From Sinohyriopsis cumingii (lineage: Eukaryota; Mollusca; Bivalvia; Unionida; Unionidae), in contig CM068829.1 in the NCBI GenBank assembly GCA_028554795.2, positions 136,527,579-136,591,578 of the forward strand: DNA of 64,000 nt, read 5' to 3'. Each line of letters opens with the position of its first letter. Position 1 is the stretch's first letter. A model generated the notes under the pieces. That model was not told the origin of the DNA and did no database searches. It saw nothing but the letters and a program-made list of their open reading frames with translations. Shown in pieces: positions 1 to 14,600 of the stretch. Both the position numbers and the translations under genes were made by a program.

Positions 1-287
1 GTTCTAGTCGTGCTATATAGATGTTTCCATGAAATACATTTATGATTTAATGCTGTTTAATTATCAATTTGTCCATCTTTGATCTTCAGTCCTATAGTAA
101 ATTAAAATGTTTTATATATTATATGTTTTAACATTTTTCTGAATTCTGGTGAATGTATTTGTATTTTTGAAAACATCATATGGTTAATTACTGTCACATG
201 TGATTTTGATTGATATCATTCATATTCACTGCCTATAATTTCTATTACACTTCTAAGTCATTTTAATAACATGATTTACATTATTTC

Positions 288-290
<3 letters not shown>

Positions 291-371
<81 letters not shown>
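291..371. repeat. (CA)n-(TA)n compound microsatellite
   Basis: About 15 AC units run straight into about 25 AT units. Confidence 0.98.
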
Positions 372-373
<2 letters not shown>

Positions 374-2597
374 ATGCATTTATTTGTTCCTCTTCATCAC
401 TGAGATGACAACTAAGTGCAAGAATGATAAATGATTTAAGGTTGTGGAGGAAAAACACAAGACATGTTTGTGCACACAATCTTTTGTTTCATGCAAACTC
501 ATATAATGTGTTTGCACTTGGGTACAAAATATGAATATTAGGACCAATGTTTAGGAAAATGAGATCAAGGGTTGCAAAAACGAGCATGTGCCATTACATT
601 GTAGCAAGACTTTTAACATACACATGACATCTGAATCAATGATTTGTCTCGTGGGAAATGTCAAGAGGCTGATGTGTCTCCATCACATGCAGTTACAAAA
701 ACAGCACCAGAATATACTGTATATGTGAACACAGTAGAATCATTGGTAAGTCTCATAGGTAATAATAGCACCACAACATACTGCAACTGTGAATACAGTT
801 GAATCATTGATTCTTGTCATTGGCGATGTTAAGATGTCCTCTTTATCCCTGATGAAGACACAAAATACTATCAGATTATACTTTTTGTGAATAAGGCAGA
901 ATCGTTGATGAGTCTTATTGGTGATGTCCAAAGGCATTCCCCAACCCCATGCAAATGCAGAAACCATGTTGTACCATGAATAAAATAGAAAGCAAAACAA
1001 TCTATCTTGGATTTGCCTCTATCAGAATGCCCTCCCCTACCTTCAGTCGATTCTACCTTTAAGGTCATTGGTTTGGTAGATGTAGATGATGACGATAATA
1101 ACAGTTCATCATTCAGAATCTTGCTACAGTTGTTAAAGGTTTCGAATATTTGGGGTATCTCTTTAAGTATTTGCAGTTCCACTGTATGGGCAGTCAGTTG
1201 CATGCAGCCTTCTCACCCCACGGGTAAAAAGTCACACATATAGATATTTTCTCTGCATATAGCTGCTCGCTGATAAAGTACACAGACAAGTCTTTAAAAT
1301 TAGTACAGAAACGTTGTGTCGACTTCCTACTTACTAAACTTTGCATATCTGATCATTTTTTTTGTCTAGCTGAAAAGACTGCTAACAGTCATAGATGTTT
1401 TCTATGAGCTCCCTCCCTTTTGGTTATTGATTTTTGTTCGGTCATCAAACTGAGGGGGGTGAGAAAGCAAGAGGCAGAACAATTATTCATTTAACTTTCA
1501 GTGCAGTCTATTATCTTGGTATGACCGTGCTAGGGATCTGCTATATCGGCATGACCGTGTTAGGGAATGTATATGGGAAGAGGCAGTTTTGTAGAGAATT
1601 CATGTGGGCAGCACTCACCAATGACAACTTTGCATTTTTCCACTTGGCCAAGTGAATTATAGTTTGTCTTGTGCCAGTTTTTTTGCAGGCACAGATATGA
1701 AAGAGAGGAATACAAATTCTCCTTCTTCAGGTCTTTTGTCATTCATCACCGTACACTGCAGTGACTGACTCAAGACTTGTAGGTTTTCATTAGATATTGA
1801 TCAATCATTATTCAAAAAGCAATGGTTGATCCAAGCCATGTCTGAGGTTATCCGGATCAGACCCACTCCACTTTCGTTGTCCTACCTTCATGAAGAATGC
1901 CTGAATGAACCCATGAAGGGGGATGTTTTTACACAAGAAAATCTTGTTTCTCTGCTTATAAAAGATGTTTTTCCTTTTTTCTGAGAGGGACAGATTTTGG
2001 GAAGCAGAGAAATTTGTCCTTATGTAATTTGATCACATAAGTATTATCACAGGATCATAATTTACTGAAAAAATGAACCTTTTAAGATTTTTTGTTATTA
2101 TGTTAGCTGATTGATTTTACATATGTTGACTTGAACATGCTCTAGGTTAATGGTTTTATTTGGAGTTGATATATTTCCTAGATACCTCTGTATATCAGAG
2201 TGTTCATGCAGTAAGATTTTAACCGAAAATGGAACTTTCTGACAAATATTGGTTCATTATCTGCAAAGTGATAACCATACCTGTTATCTTTTATCATATA
2301 TTGTGAACTTTTCTGTCAGTTTTTTCACAATTGTATTCTCTCTATAAATATACTGCTAACTGGACCCTTGACAGCTTATTTACAATTTGGAGCAGATTAT
2401 TAAACAGAACATTATGCTTGAGTCATTATTTCAAATAAAAGTTTTTAAAACATAATTTTTTGCCAGCCATGATGTGCAAAAGATATAATTTATTTTGATG
2501 AGTTTCATGAATTCTATTAAAATGAGCACATATGTAAGATTATATTTATTGCTTGATGAAAAATACTGATCTTATTTTACCAAACAGCAGAATGATA

Positions 2598-2722
2598 TAG
2601 TGGAACTTGTCTTGAAAGACCACCCCTTCTGCCAGAGCATGGTCTTTCATGACAGTTCATAATACTATATAATCAATAAATCTGTACATGGAGAACCTGG
2701 TCTCTCAAGGCAGGTTTTATTG
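2598..2722. mobile_element. TA-flanked mariner-type MITE, copy 1
   Basis: Terminal inverted repeats: TAGTGGAACTTGTCTTGAAA at left, and the inverse of it ending TTTTATTG at right, both bounded by TA. No coding capacity. Related to the copies at 46918-47078 and about 30480-30660. Confidence 0.7.
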
Positions 2723-3093
2723 TATATTTAAATGACTGTGGAATACACTTAGATGCCCTGTTCATTATGCCTTTCCTTATCATTTCGATGACTTGGTTAT
2801 TACACCTTTCCTTGTCATTCAGATGACTTAGTCATTACACCTTTCCTTTATCATAGTATTGCACATCATTTAGTTTTATTTTACATTACATATCTGAAAA
2901 TTATGATTTGGTTATATTAACATAAATAACATAATAGTCATTTAAGGTTTATAAAAATTATTTTATTTGTTGGTGCTGATTAGTTCACTGTTCAGTTTTT
3001 GGCCATGAATGCTTAAAGCATCATATACATTTGCAAAAAGTGACAATCATTAATGTGAGATTGTGTATTGGTTTTTGTTTTGCTTTGTTCTAG

Positions 3094-3204
3094 TTTGCAG
3101 AGAAGATGAGTTTCGTTGCAATGATGGATCATGTATAGCCAGGATGTATGTTTGTGATGGTCACCCACACTGCAGTGGAGGAGAAGAGGAGAATATTAAT
3201 TGCA
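3094..3204 (+). CDS. Protease exon a: LDLa repeat 1
   Basis: Acceptor TTCTAG, donor GTATGT; 111 nt, phase 1 at both ends. It reads [14 protein letters not shown], then [14 protein letters not shown] and a final Cys, so all six cysteines are present. The calcium-cage acids of the second half are altered: His where Asp precedes C5, and Gly in the following loop. The phase-1 start shows that at least one exon lies upstream. I saw no LDLa-like exon in 1-3093. Confidence 0.85.
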
Positions 3205-6200
3205 GTATGTAATAAATTAGAACAGCATATCATTGCCTTATATAGAATAGCATACCCTTGCCTTATATTACAACAGCATACCTTTGCCTTCTATTACAAT
3301 AGCATATCATTGTCTTCTGTTAGAATAGCATACCGTTGCCTTCTATTACAATAGCATATCATTACCTTCTATTACTGTAGCATACCTTTGCCTTCTGTTA
3401 CAATAGTATATCATTTTCATCTGTTAGAATAACATACCGTTGCCTTCTATTACAATAGCATATCATTGCCTTATATTACAACAGCATAACTTTGCCTTCT
3501 ATTACAATAGCATATCATTTTCTTCTGTTAGAATAGCATACCATTGCCTTCTATTACAATAGCATATCATTGCCTTCTATTACAATAGCATATCATTGCC
3601 TTCTATTACAATAGCATATCATTGCCTTCTATTACAATATTATACCAGTTTTCTGTTACAATAGCATATCATTGCCTTCTATTACAATAGCATACCATTG
3701 CCTTCTATTACAGTAGCATGTCATTGCCTTCTATTACAATATCATAACATTGCCTTTTATTAGAATAGCATACCTTTGCCTTCTATTACAATAGCATATC
3801 ATTGCCTTCTGTTACAACAGCATATCATGGCCTTCTGTTAGAATTATCATACCATGGGCTTCTGTTAGAATAGCATACCATGGCCTTTTATTACAATAGT
3901 ATATCATTGCCTTTGGTTAGAACAGCATAGCATTGCCTTCTATTAGAACAGCATATCATGGTCTTCTATTAGAACAGCATATCATGGCCTTATATTAGAA
4001 TAGCATATCATGGCCTTCTATTAGAATAGTATATCATTGCCTTCTATTATAACAGCATATATTTGCCCTCTATTAGAATAGCATATCCTTGCCTTCTGTT
4101 AGAACAGCGTATCATTGCCTCTTGTCAGGTGGTGCAGGAAACAGGTAGTGCTTTTCTGTGTGTGCTGTTGCCAATATCAGTTTTCCTTCTTTTGCTCCCT
4201 GATAAAAAAATGTGTGTGTTGAAATTCTTCATGAATTAAACTTGTTGAATAGAAATAAGAAACTGGAATATGTCATTTACTATACAGTTGAACCCATTCT
4301 TGAGTTCCAAGGAACAGTTACAATGGTTCATCAGAAAAAAAATTCTTTAAAAGTTGACAGAATATTTCACAATTAAAAAATCATTGGAAATCAGATTGCT
4401 ACTTTGGTCCATCTAGGAACTGGTTTCCATGTATACACACTTTTAGGTCAGATCTAACTGCAAACTTCATAGACCCAGATTTGTTGGTGCATTATTACTG
4501 GTAGATCTGGATCTATGCAGTTTTTAGGACTGATCAGTGGAACAAACAACATAAAACCTGATCTGCTGGTCCAGATTGAGCGCTACTAGATGTCACATAA
4601 TGTGCCAGCAGATAAGGGTCTGTGTTGTTTGTATTTGAGCAAGGATTGTATATGAGTGTATACGTTAACTTTTTTTATCAGAGAAAGTTTCCTCTGTGCA
4701 TTCTGCCACTTAACTTTATGGGCTAAGTCAGACTCAAAAGTAAATCTGATATCTGCTTCATTCAAAACAACCAAATTAGGAAAGACAATGCACCTCAGAA
4801 GTTGAGAGATCCCAATATGGACAAAGGGAGCTAACTCTTTTAATATGTACATACACAGGATGGGGGATGTATGAAACCATGTGATTGTGCTTATTATGTT
4901 GCTTTGTCGCTGTAGGGTTTAACATCATTTTTCAGCACACGGTAGGCTATACATGGTGGCCAGTATTAATGGTGGAGGAAGAACCCGGGAAAACCCCGGA
5001 AAGAACCACCGACCCACGAGAAGCTACTGGCAAGCTTTCTCACATACCCACAGTGGCTGAATCCGAGACTCGAACCCACGCAGACAGAGGTGAGATGGCA
5101 GTGATCCGTAATGGAGAATGCTTTAGACCACTCGGCCACTCGGGGCCCCGTGCTTATTATGATGCTGAACCATACAAAATGTACTCCATTAAAACCTTAT
5201 AATGCTTTTGCACACAAAATATACTTCATTAATACTGAACCACAAAGATATACTCCGTTAATAACTTTTAATGCTGAACCACACAAATTTATTGAGTTAA
5301 CAAGTTTAAATGCTGGACCACACAAAAATTACTCTGTTAACACATTAACCCCTAGCGATGAGTTAACGTGGCAGGAGGTAGTAGCCTACTGCCAAGCTCT
5401 GTAGCGTCATGGTCATGCATGATACACTAAAGTGGGTGGTATTATAGAAAGGTAGACAGATGTAGCTCTACAATGATACCAAATAATCAGGAATTTCTAG
5501 TTGCACTACAAACTACAGAGTGAAAAACCTCAAGTTTTGGAATAGATTTTTTTCTCTTCAAAATAGGCCCGTGGTCAGAATTCGATTTTGTGTCCAGATT
5601 TTAGACTTTTTGGTCTCAGATCTAAGGCAAATCGGTATGAACTGCAAGCAGACAGATGAACCTTTGCAAAAACTAGGATAAGATGGGCATTTGGAATAAA
5701 GAGTGGTCTCGATACAAAAATAATGGGTCCGTTTAGCAAAAAAAGAACTCCAACTTTTACCCTTTTGCTCATGCGCCAGCCAAATAGCCAATGAAAAACA
5801 ATGTTTCTAACACAACTAGGCAGTATGTTATTGAAAGATCAACTGGGATTTGGTGTGTGCATTCAGAAATAGCTTTCAAAATGTGTTTCCTACTCAAATT
5901 TCAGGTGAAAATGACAAAAACCTCCAGGGGTTAATGTGTTAATAACTTTTAATGCTGAACTTTCAATCTTGATACGGAGCCACAATGGAGTGGTGGTTTA
6001 TTGTTATTATATATTTGGCTTTATAATGATGTAATAAGAACGTATGGACGACAGTTTTATTCTAATTATTAGTTAAAAGGAATTGAATATCACAGAAAAT
6101 GGGGCTGAATATTAAATTGAGGTGGATGGGGTGGGAGGAGGTTTTAAAACCAAATATAAAGTACATTGGGTGAAAAGATGGAAGCCTCCTTTGATAATTT

Positions 6201-6677
6201 CTATTGGATCACTTTGATTTATTAATCTGAGTAATTTAAAAAGCCATCAGCATGACTGCAAGTCACTTCTGATGATGATATATGCACATGGTGTGAATGT
6301 TTGTCATTTATTACAATGTAAAATATGAATCTACTGGAATATGGCAGTGTAACCAGTCTCTGTAAACCATTAGTCTCTCTACATATTACACATCACAGGT
6401 AATAGACTGAATTCACAACTAGGAATGTGATTGGTGTGGAAACATGCAAAATTTGAGACAATTATTCTGAGACCATGCCATTTAGTTGAGTCTTTCATAA
6501 TTAGGTAGGCCATCAATAATTGATGCAAAAAACAAACCCTGGATTGAAATTACCTTGATTCATGAACTTGTACAACCTTTTTACCTGTCTGATTTAAAAA
6601 GAAACATTTCAGTCTTATTTGTTATGGTTGAGATATTGGAAATTATGAATCAAATTGATATAAGATTCATTTGTAGT

Positions 6678-6723
<46 letters not shown>

Positions 6724-8463
6724 TCTGTTGGAAATATTTTCCTATAGTACAGGCATTTTTAAAACCAAAAATACTAAAATACCTGTCACACACATGTACA
6801 CCTGTCACACACACACACATGTACACTTTTCACATGCACACACACATGAATACATAAAGATGAACAACATAAATACAGACTTTTATTGCAACATAATTGT
6901 TTTTATTTTTGCCATAAGACAGATTATTTTGGACAGAAATTTTTACCCTTACTTGTAAAGAGATGCTGTACAGAATTATCGGAAATAAAAGAATGCACAA
7001 GACTTTTCAGAAACATCAGGTTTTCAGTAGAATTGTTTGATGAGAAAAAGGTTCTGTGGCAAATAAACAAAAAAAAATGGTGAAAATCATTAAAAAAAAT
7101 GTTTGAATCCCAGGCCCACCCCTCAAAATATGATTTATAGTAGGAATTTTCGTTAGCGGATGTTCACATTATTATATGCCTGACTTCTTTTCCAGGACAT
7201 TCAGATTTCTACCACTTGATGGCCAAGGAACCTCCATTTCTTTTATCTATATCGGTTCTCCAAATAATAAATCCATCATCCCCACCTTTCTGAAATGCAT
7301 CCTGCTGTGTCTCTGCTACTAGAGCCAGTAAGTGCTTATAAGCTGGTTTACAATACCCAAGTAAGAAACCAATGCTGAATGAAAGATCATTTCCTAGAGT
7401 TTGAACACTCGTATTCTCACAAAATGCAAGTTAATTGTGTACAATGCAAGTTGAGATTTACTTCTTTTTGTGGTTGCTAAGTTTTCCAGTGATATACATC
7501 AAATTGTTTGTAAAACTCCATAAAGTGAATAAATTCAACAAAATACACAATCTGGAAAGGTAAAATGAAGAAAGCTTTGTAATTTATTCCTTACCATGAG
7601 ATAAGCTGTTTAGCATGTAGACTAATAATGTGGCCACACACATTTCTGCCGATAATGTGCAGTGGACTATGGCACAAACATTATATTTTCAAGGGATAAA
7701 TTGAGGTAAATGCAACTTGGAGAAATGTTCATTTTGAACCCTAATGTGCCAAGTCAACGTTACCATGTCAACCTGGTTTGGACATTAGTAATGGTGTCAC
7801 TCCGTCGGAAGTGCTAGTCATTGATTTGGGTTGATCTTAGAAAATTCTCCACAAAAGTATTATTTCCCCCAGTCAGTCTATATACTTCCAATTGCATACA
7901 AAAGAATCACTACCAGAGTGTCTTGCTAAAAGAACATGAGTATGGACCTAAGAGTTTAAAGTGAAAATGTGGCTAACAGTAAATGGTGACAATTAGGATG
8001 TACTGTATTTCACAACCTTACAGTATGACAGACTTGAAAGAGTACACAAATTACTCTCAAATTTGTTGTACTCATGCCTTGCCCATGTAAGAAAGTCATT
8101 TCAGTTTTAATTTATAGATGTCAACTGTACAAATACCATTCATATCCATGTAAGACAGTGTCTCTTGAAAGTTTAAATTTTGAGTAGTTGTCAGCTGTAG
8201 GAGACTGTTGGTAATTGTGGGATACTTGCAAAACTGCAGACTTATGAAAAGCAGATAAAAGAGAACTTAATACATGCAATACATAAAATACAGACACTAA
8301 TGAATATGCGTTGTATTAGGACTACGATGACATGACTGATTGCTTCTCATTTCAGGTGAAATTGGAGAACCTCAGTCAAACTGAAAACCCACAGTATTGA
8401 AACTTTTGCTTGGTCCCTATCAATCTATCTGTTTATCTATCTGTCTCTATGTCTGTTAATTGG

Positions 8464-8511
<48 letters not shown>

Positions 8512-8527
8512 CCTTCCTTTCTTTTTT

Positions 8528-8615
<88 letters not shown>

Positions 8616-11600
8616 TGTCTGTTAATTGCTATACTGGGACTCAAGGCTTGAGATATGGGATTTTCAAATTTCTGATGATGGAAGTCCAGGGCTTCCAAAA
8701 ATGAAATGTTCATGGGAACCCTAGTCATTACAGAACATGAAGTCAAAAGCAATACATTCTTATGTGTAGCATGAATAAATATGGGCTATTTCTATTAAAG
8801 TTCATACAATTTGTGAATTATTTCAGCATGTGGTTCAGACCAGTTCAGGTGTTCTAATGGCCAGTGTATTTCCAGCCAGTTTCAGTGTGATGGGAATATT
8901 CACTGCCTGGACCAGTCTGATGAAATTAATTGTACAAGTGAGTAAAGAGATAGCCACCTTTGTGTATAATCCTACAGTAGATTGCTTTGCCAAGTGTTAA
9001 AGTTTATGTATTTTCATCCAACTGTATTTGTTTATATTGGCAAATAATTTGTTATTGATACTTTTGCTTTGGTTTCAAATGTAGGCCAAAAGATTTGTGC
9101 GAAGTGAATGTTTTCATTGTAACCTTGATTCATAAAGTAATGCAGTTATTTGGAGAGGTAATTACATGTTACAGTTGAAATACTTGTTTGATTGAAAATG
9201 TTACCTTTTTTTCAAAGATTCTATTCATTTGGAATAAAACCTGAATTAAAACACAATTTAGAATACACATACAACTTTGTACACTATGAGTAAATTAGAC
9301 TTCTAAATACAGCTTCTACTGATTTGCATAATTTTCACTAACACAAATTTGTCATTAATTTGATTTCATATGAACTTTTTTTAAATTGAATTTTCTTTTA
9401 TTGAAGACTAAAAAATAATAAAATTATTTGTCTAAAACCAAAAAGTCAGGATTCGTTAATAGCTAAACTGAATGGTATTAAAGTAATTGAATGACACATT
9501 TTTCAGTGAAAATAAAAGAGAGTGAAAATATTTAGAGTTACACATATTTTAGTTATGTCACCTTATGGGTTAGGTGTATGTCAAATTCACTTACATCCAT
9601 ATTCTTATTCAATGTTCATGCAGAAATAGAATATATGCTTCAGGTAGGAATCGAAGGGGGACAGAGTTTTGGAGACAGAAATTTTAGGTGGATTTAATAT
9701 TGCAGTTTTATAAATCTGTGAAATGCACTGTAATTTTGCTTAAAATTTAGTTACAGGATGTTATTCACAAGGTTGGCCTTAAAAATTATTCACAGGATGT
9801 TATTCACAAGATTGGCCTTAAAAATTACTCACAGGATGTTATTCACAAGGTTGGTCTTAAACATTACTCACAGGATGTTATTCACCTCATGGTTGGCCTT
9901 AAAAATTACTCACAGGATGTTATTCACCTCATGGTTGGCCTTAAAAACTACTCACAGGGTGTTATTCATCTCATGGTTGGCCTTAAAAATTACTCACAGG
10001 ATGTTTTCCACCTCATGGTTGGCCTTAAAAAAATTACTCACAGGATGTTATTCACCTCATGGTTGGCCTTACAAATTACTCACAGGATTTTTTCACCTCA
10101 TGGTTGGCCTTAAAAATTACTCACAGAATGTTATACATATGGAAGAGTAGCAGGAATGTGCTTCACAAATACAAATATTGAATGAGAGAGAGAGAGAGAG
10201 AGAGACAGAGAGAGAGAGAGACAGAGAGAGAGCAAAGGTTGCTAGTATTGTAGCATATAATGATTTACAATTTTCAAGTGTTAGTGTACTCCACATGAAT
10301 ATTTTTATGGAAGTTATGAATTTGCATTTCTGAGTACTGTCAGAAGTCACTTTTTAAGTTATAGGATGAGCTATATGTTATACTGGAGTAGTACAACAGT
10401 TATCATATGGACAAGTCATAAATAGTGAACAAGTCATAAGTATTGGACAAGTCACAGGCAGCAGACAAGTTATAATTTAGTTTCAAAATATAAAAAAGTT
10501 TACTCTTTCACTTCGTATTGCAGTTTATTTGTTTTTCAAATTTACTTTTTAGATTGCAATGGGTTTCAATGCAGGTCAGGCTTGTGTCTCTGGAGTCTGT
10601 ACAAGAGATGTAATGGAAACATTGACTGCAATGATTTCAGTGATGAACTGGGCTGTGGTAAGCTTACGTGTGTCTGGGTGCACGTGTATATGTGCATATG
10701 TATGTATGTGTGTGTGTGTGACAGATAGATACAGTAGTTCCTCTTTTAAATGGAGGCTGTGGACCTGTCTAAAGGTTAAACATGATATGTTATAGAAATT
10801 AAAAGCAAGTCATGTGAAATAAAGTATATATTTCTTTTATGTACTAGTTTAATTAAATACTTCCTTTACTTTCTTTTCAGATATTTGGTTATTTCAGTTG
10901 GTTATATCTGTTGGTTTATATCTGTAAGTTTATATCTGCAGGTTATATCTAGTTTATATCTATTATATTTGTAGGTTACCAGAATATGTGTAATTTATAT
11001 TTGTTATATCCTTAAGTTATATTGCAGGTTATATTTGTAGGTTATATGTTCAGGCTATATGTGTAGTTTCTGTCTGTTAAATGAGGAAAATAACTGTCAT
11101 TAAAGACTTTCATGGGTTGTCACCTGTTTTATGTGATTGCTCAATTCAAATAAAATTTATGAAATCAGTCAGATGATTTGAATCCTTTGCATACCTTGGC
11201 AAGAAAACTAGTTTAACTTATTTGAAGATTTTGATATACTTCATTTGACATGAACCAAATTAATCCATTTATAACATGATGCAAAAGACTGATTTTATTT
11301 CGTGAAAATTACATGTAAAATACATTTGGGATACATTAGCCATTATGTGTCTGCCATGCATGCTGTCATGACATTTATGATGTTATGAAATGTCTTTATA
11401 CATGCTGTCATGGCATTTATGATATCATGATATGTCTTTATACATGATGTCATGATGTTAGTCATCTCTTGAGATGTATTTATACATGCTGTCATGATGT
11501 TAGTCATGTCTTGAGATGTCTTTATATAGGCTGTCATGATGTTAGTCATGTCTTGAGATGTCTTTATATAGGCTGTCATGACATTAGTCTTGTATGAGAT

Positions 11601-14600
11601 GTCTTTATACATGCTGTCATGACATTAGTCATGTCATGAGATGTCTTTATACATGCCGACATTACATTAGTCATGTCATGAGATGTCTATACATTCTGCA
11701 TATATAAAAATTGTGATTTGGGTATAAAAACCTAAATAACAGTGGTCGTTTGATGAAATTTGAATATTAAAGAATCCTTTGGGAGAAGAAATGGGAATGA
11801 CTAGAAGAAAGTTCAACATACCTGTAAACCTACATGTATGGGTTTGATTATTTTATGATGCCTCTGTGTATAACATCTTCACATTTCAAGTACTTTCCAT
11901 ATTACCAAATTTAAACTATATTACAAGATTGTGCAGAGTTTGGGCATAAAAACGTCTACAAAATATGCTTTTTTAATAATTGACATGCAGTAATTGATTA
12001 AAGGTATGTTTATAGTCATGATCAACACTGATGCTGTCACATATTTGATCCTCGGAACATCTATTAATGTATTTCATTTTTTTTTCAGTTCGCACAGTAG
12101 GAAACAGTCAGTGTAGCAATGGATTGTGGGTTCCACACAACAAGTGGTGTGATGGTATCGATGATTGTTTTGACAACAGTGATGAAAAAACATGCGGTAG
12201 GATTACATTCGAAATGAAATACCAGGCTGATTCACTTTTAACCAACCTCATTGTTCTAATGTTCAACTTAATGAAATCACCATGGGAATGTAACATGAAT
12301 ATTAAAAACTATAAATTTCTTACAAACATCAGGATTATTTCTCCTGGTTTTATGTTCATGCATATACTTTTTCCATCAGCAATGATTCTGATGTGAGATT
12401 TTGTTAATACAACAAAACTTCTGTCTCGCCATTGCATATAGAGGCATTAATCTCTTTTGGACCTCAGTGATTGGTGAACAGTATATTTTTCTCATAGATC
12501 ATGCAGTTTATGCTGATCTTATAATATTTACTGAAACAAATGGGACATGACAAAATAGAACACTAAGGAAACAGACCCCCACTCTGAACAATTAAGACAC
12601 ATAGACAAAATAAACCACAGAATACTCCAGCCACAGAATACTCCAGACACAGATAAAAAAATAAATAAACAATTCGGGACACAGATCCCCCCCCACTCTG
12701 AACAATTAGGACCCAGAGAAAAAAATTAATAAAACACCCAGGAAACAGACCCTCACTATGAACACTCACAACACAGAGACAAAATTAAGTAAAACACCCA
12801 GGAAACAGACCCCAACTATGAACACTAAGGACACAGAGACAAAATAAACCCCAGAACACTCAAGACAGTGATAAGAATAAATAGAACATCTGGGAAATAA
12901 AGGCAAAAATAGAACACTCAGGACACAGAGACAAAAATAAATAGAATATTCAGGATGAGACAAAATTAAATAGAACACTCAGGTCTTAGAGACACAATAA
13001 ATAGAACACTCCAGACATAGAGACAAAAATAAATAGAACACCCAGGACACAGAGACAAAAACAAGAACATTCAGGATAGAGACAAAAATAAATAGAAAAC
13101 TCAGGACACAGAGACACAAAAAAAGAAAACTCACGACACAGAGACATGATAAATAGAAAACTCATGACACAGACAAAATAAATAGAACACTCATGACACA
13201 GACAAAATAAATAGAACACTCATGACACAGACAAAATAAATAGAAAACTTAGGACACAGACAAAATAAATAGAAAACTCAGGACACAGACAAAATAAATA
13301 GAAAACTTAGGACACATACAAAATAAATAGAAAACTCAGGACACAGACACAATAAATAGAAAACTCAGGACACAGACAAAATAAACAGAAAACTCATGAC
13401 ACAGACACAATAAATATAGAACAAAGTAATTAGAAGCATAAGAACACATTTTTATACAAGCAAGTCACCCTCCCCTGAGCTAGTTACACTAGCAAGTCAC
13501 CCTCCCCTGAACTATTTACACTAGCAAATCACCATCCCCTGAACTAGTTACACTAGCAAGTTGCCCTGCCCTGAACTAGTTACACTAGCAAGTCACCCTG
13601 TCCTGAACTAGTGAAACTAGCAAGTCCCCCTGCCCTGAACAAGTTACACTAGCAAGTCACCCTCCCCATAACTAGTTACACTAGCAAGTCATCCTGCCCT
13701 GAACTTGTTACACTAGCAAGTCACCCTCCTGTGAACTAGTTACACTAGCAAGTCACCCTCTCCTGAACTAGTTACACTAGCAAGTCATCCTCCTGAACTA
13801 GTTGCACTAGCAAGTCACCTCCCTTGAACTAGTTACACTAGCAAGTCACCCTCCCCTGAACTAAGTTACACTAGCAAGTCACCCTGCCCTGAACTATTTA
13901 CACTAGCAAGTCACCCTGCCCTGAACTAGTTACACTAGCAAGTCACCCTCATCTGAACTAGTTACACTCGCAAGTCACCCTCCACTGAACTAGTTACACT
14001 AGTAAGTCATCCTCCCCTGAACTAGTTACACTAGCAAGTCACCCTCCCCTTAACTAATTGCACTAGCAAGTCATCTTCCCCATAACTATTTACACTAGCA
14101 AGTCACCCTCCCCTGAACTAGTTGCACTAGCTAGTCACCCTCCCCTGATCTAGTTGCACTAGCAAGTCACCCTCCCTTGAACTAGTTGCACTGCTAAGTC
14201 ACCTTCCCCTGAACTAGTTGCACTAGCAAGGCACTCTACTTAGAACTAGTTACACAGTACAAGTTGTATTTAACAACAGAACTTTTCAGCAGTCAGCAGT
14301 AGAAATGATGAGCAAACGTCCTACAAAAAATGGCTGATGACTGTTCCTGCCTCAACAAGGGGGTGGGTGGGTTGGTAGATAGAATATTTTTAGATTAATA
14401 ATGCTTTTTATTGGGAAATTTCAGCTGATTCAGAATTGTCTTTTGATCTTTAAGGTGTACTCTGCTTGAGGAGATTTGTTTGTAAATGTACTATCAGGAA
14501 TCTCAGAGGTAGAGTTACATTATTTTGTCTATACAGGACACCTATCTAATATGGACAGAGTCATTTCATTTGTCATTGATCTGTCATTATACATGGACAT

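Larger units (their letters stand above)
1..3093. other. Upstream intron or 5' flank of the protease gene
   Basis: No LDLa or other exon recognised. It holds a CA/TA microsatellite (291-371) and a TA-flanked MITE (2598-2722). Several imperfect inverted motifs around 700-1000 repeat the phrase 'gaatcattgatnngtcnnatnggtgatgt'. Confidence 0.5.

Noticed and set aside
871..1243. Overlapping plus and minus frames with Ser/Asp runs
   Set aside because: No domain recognised on either strand and no phase-1 exon boundary; probably an old repeat remnant.
5558..5791. Minus-strand frames inside TTAA element A as a transposase
   Set aside because: Short, no transposase motif, and broken in copy B.
8410..8752. 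Open frames over the TCTA/TTTC tract
   Set aside because: Pure microsatellite translation.
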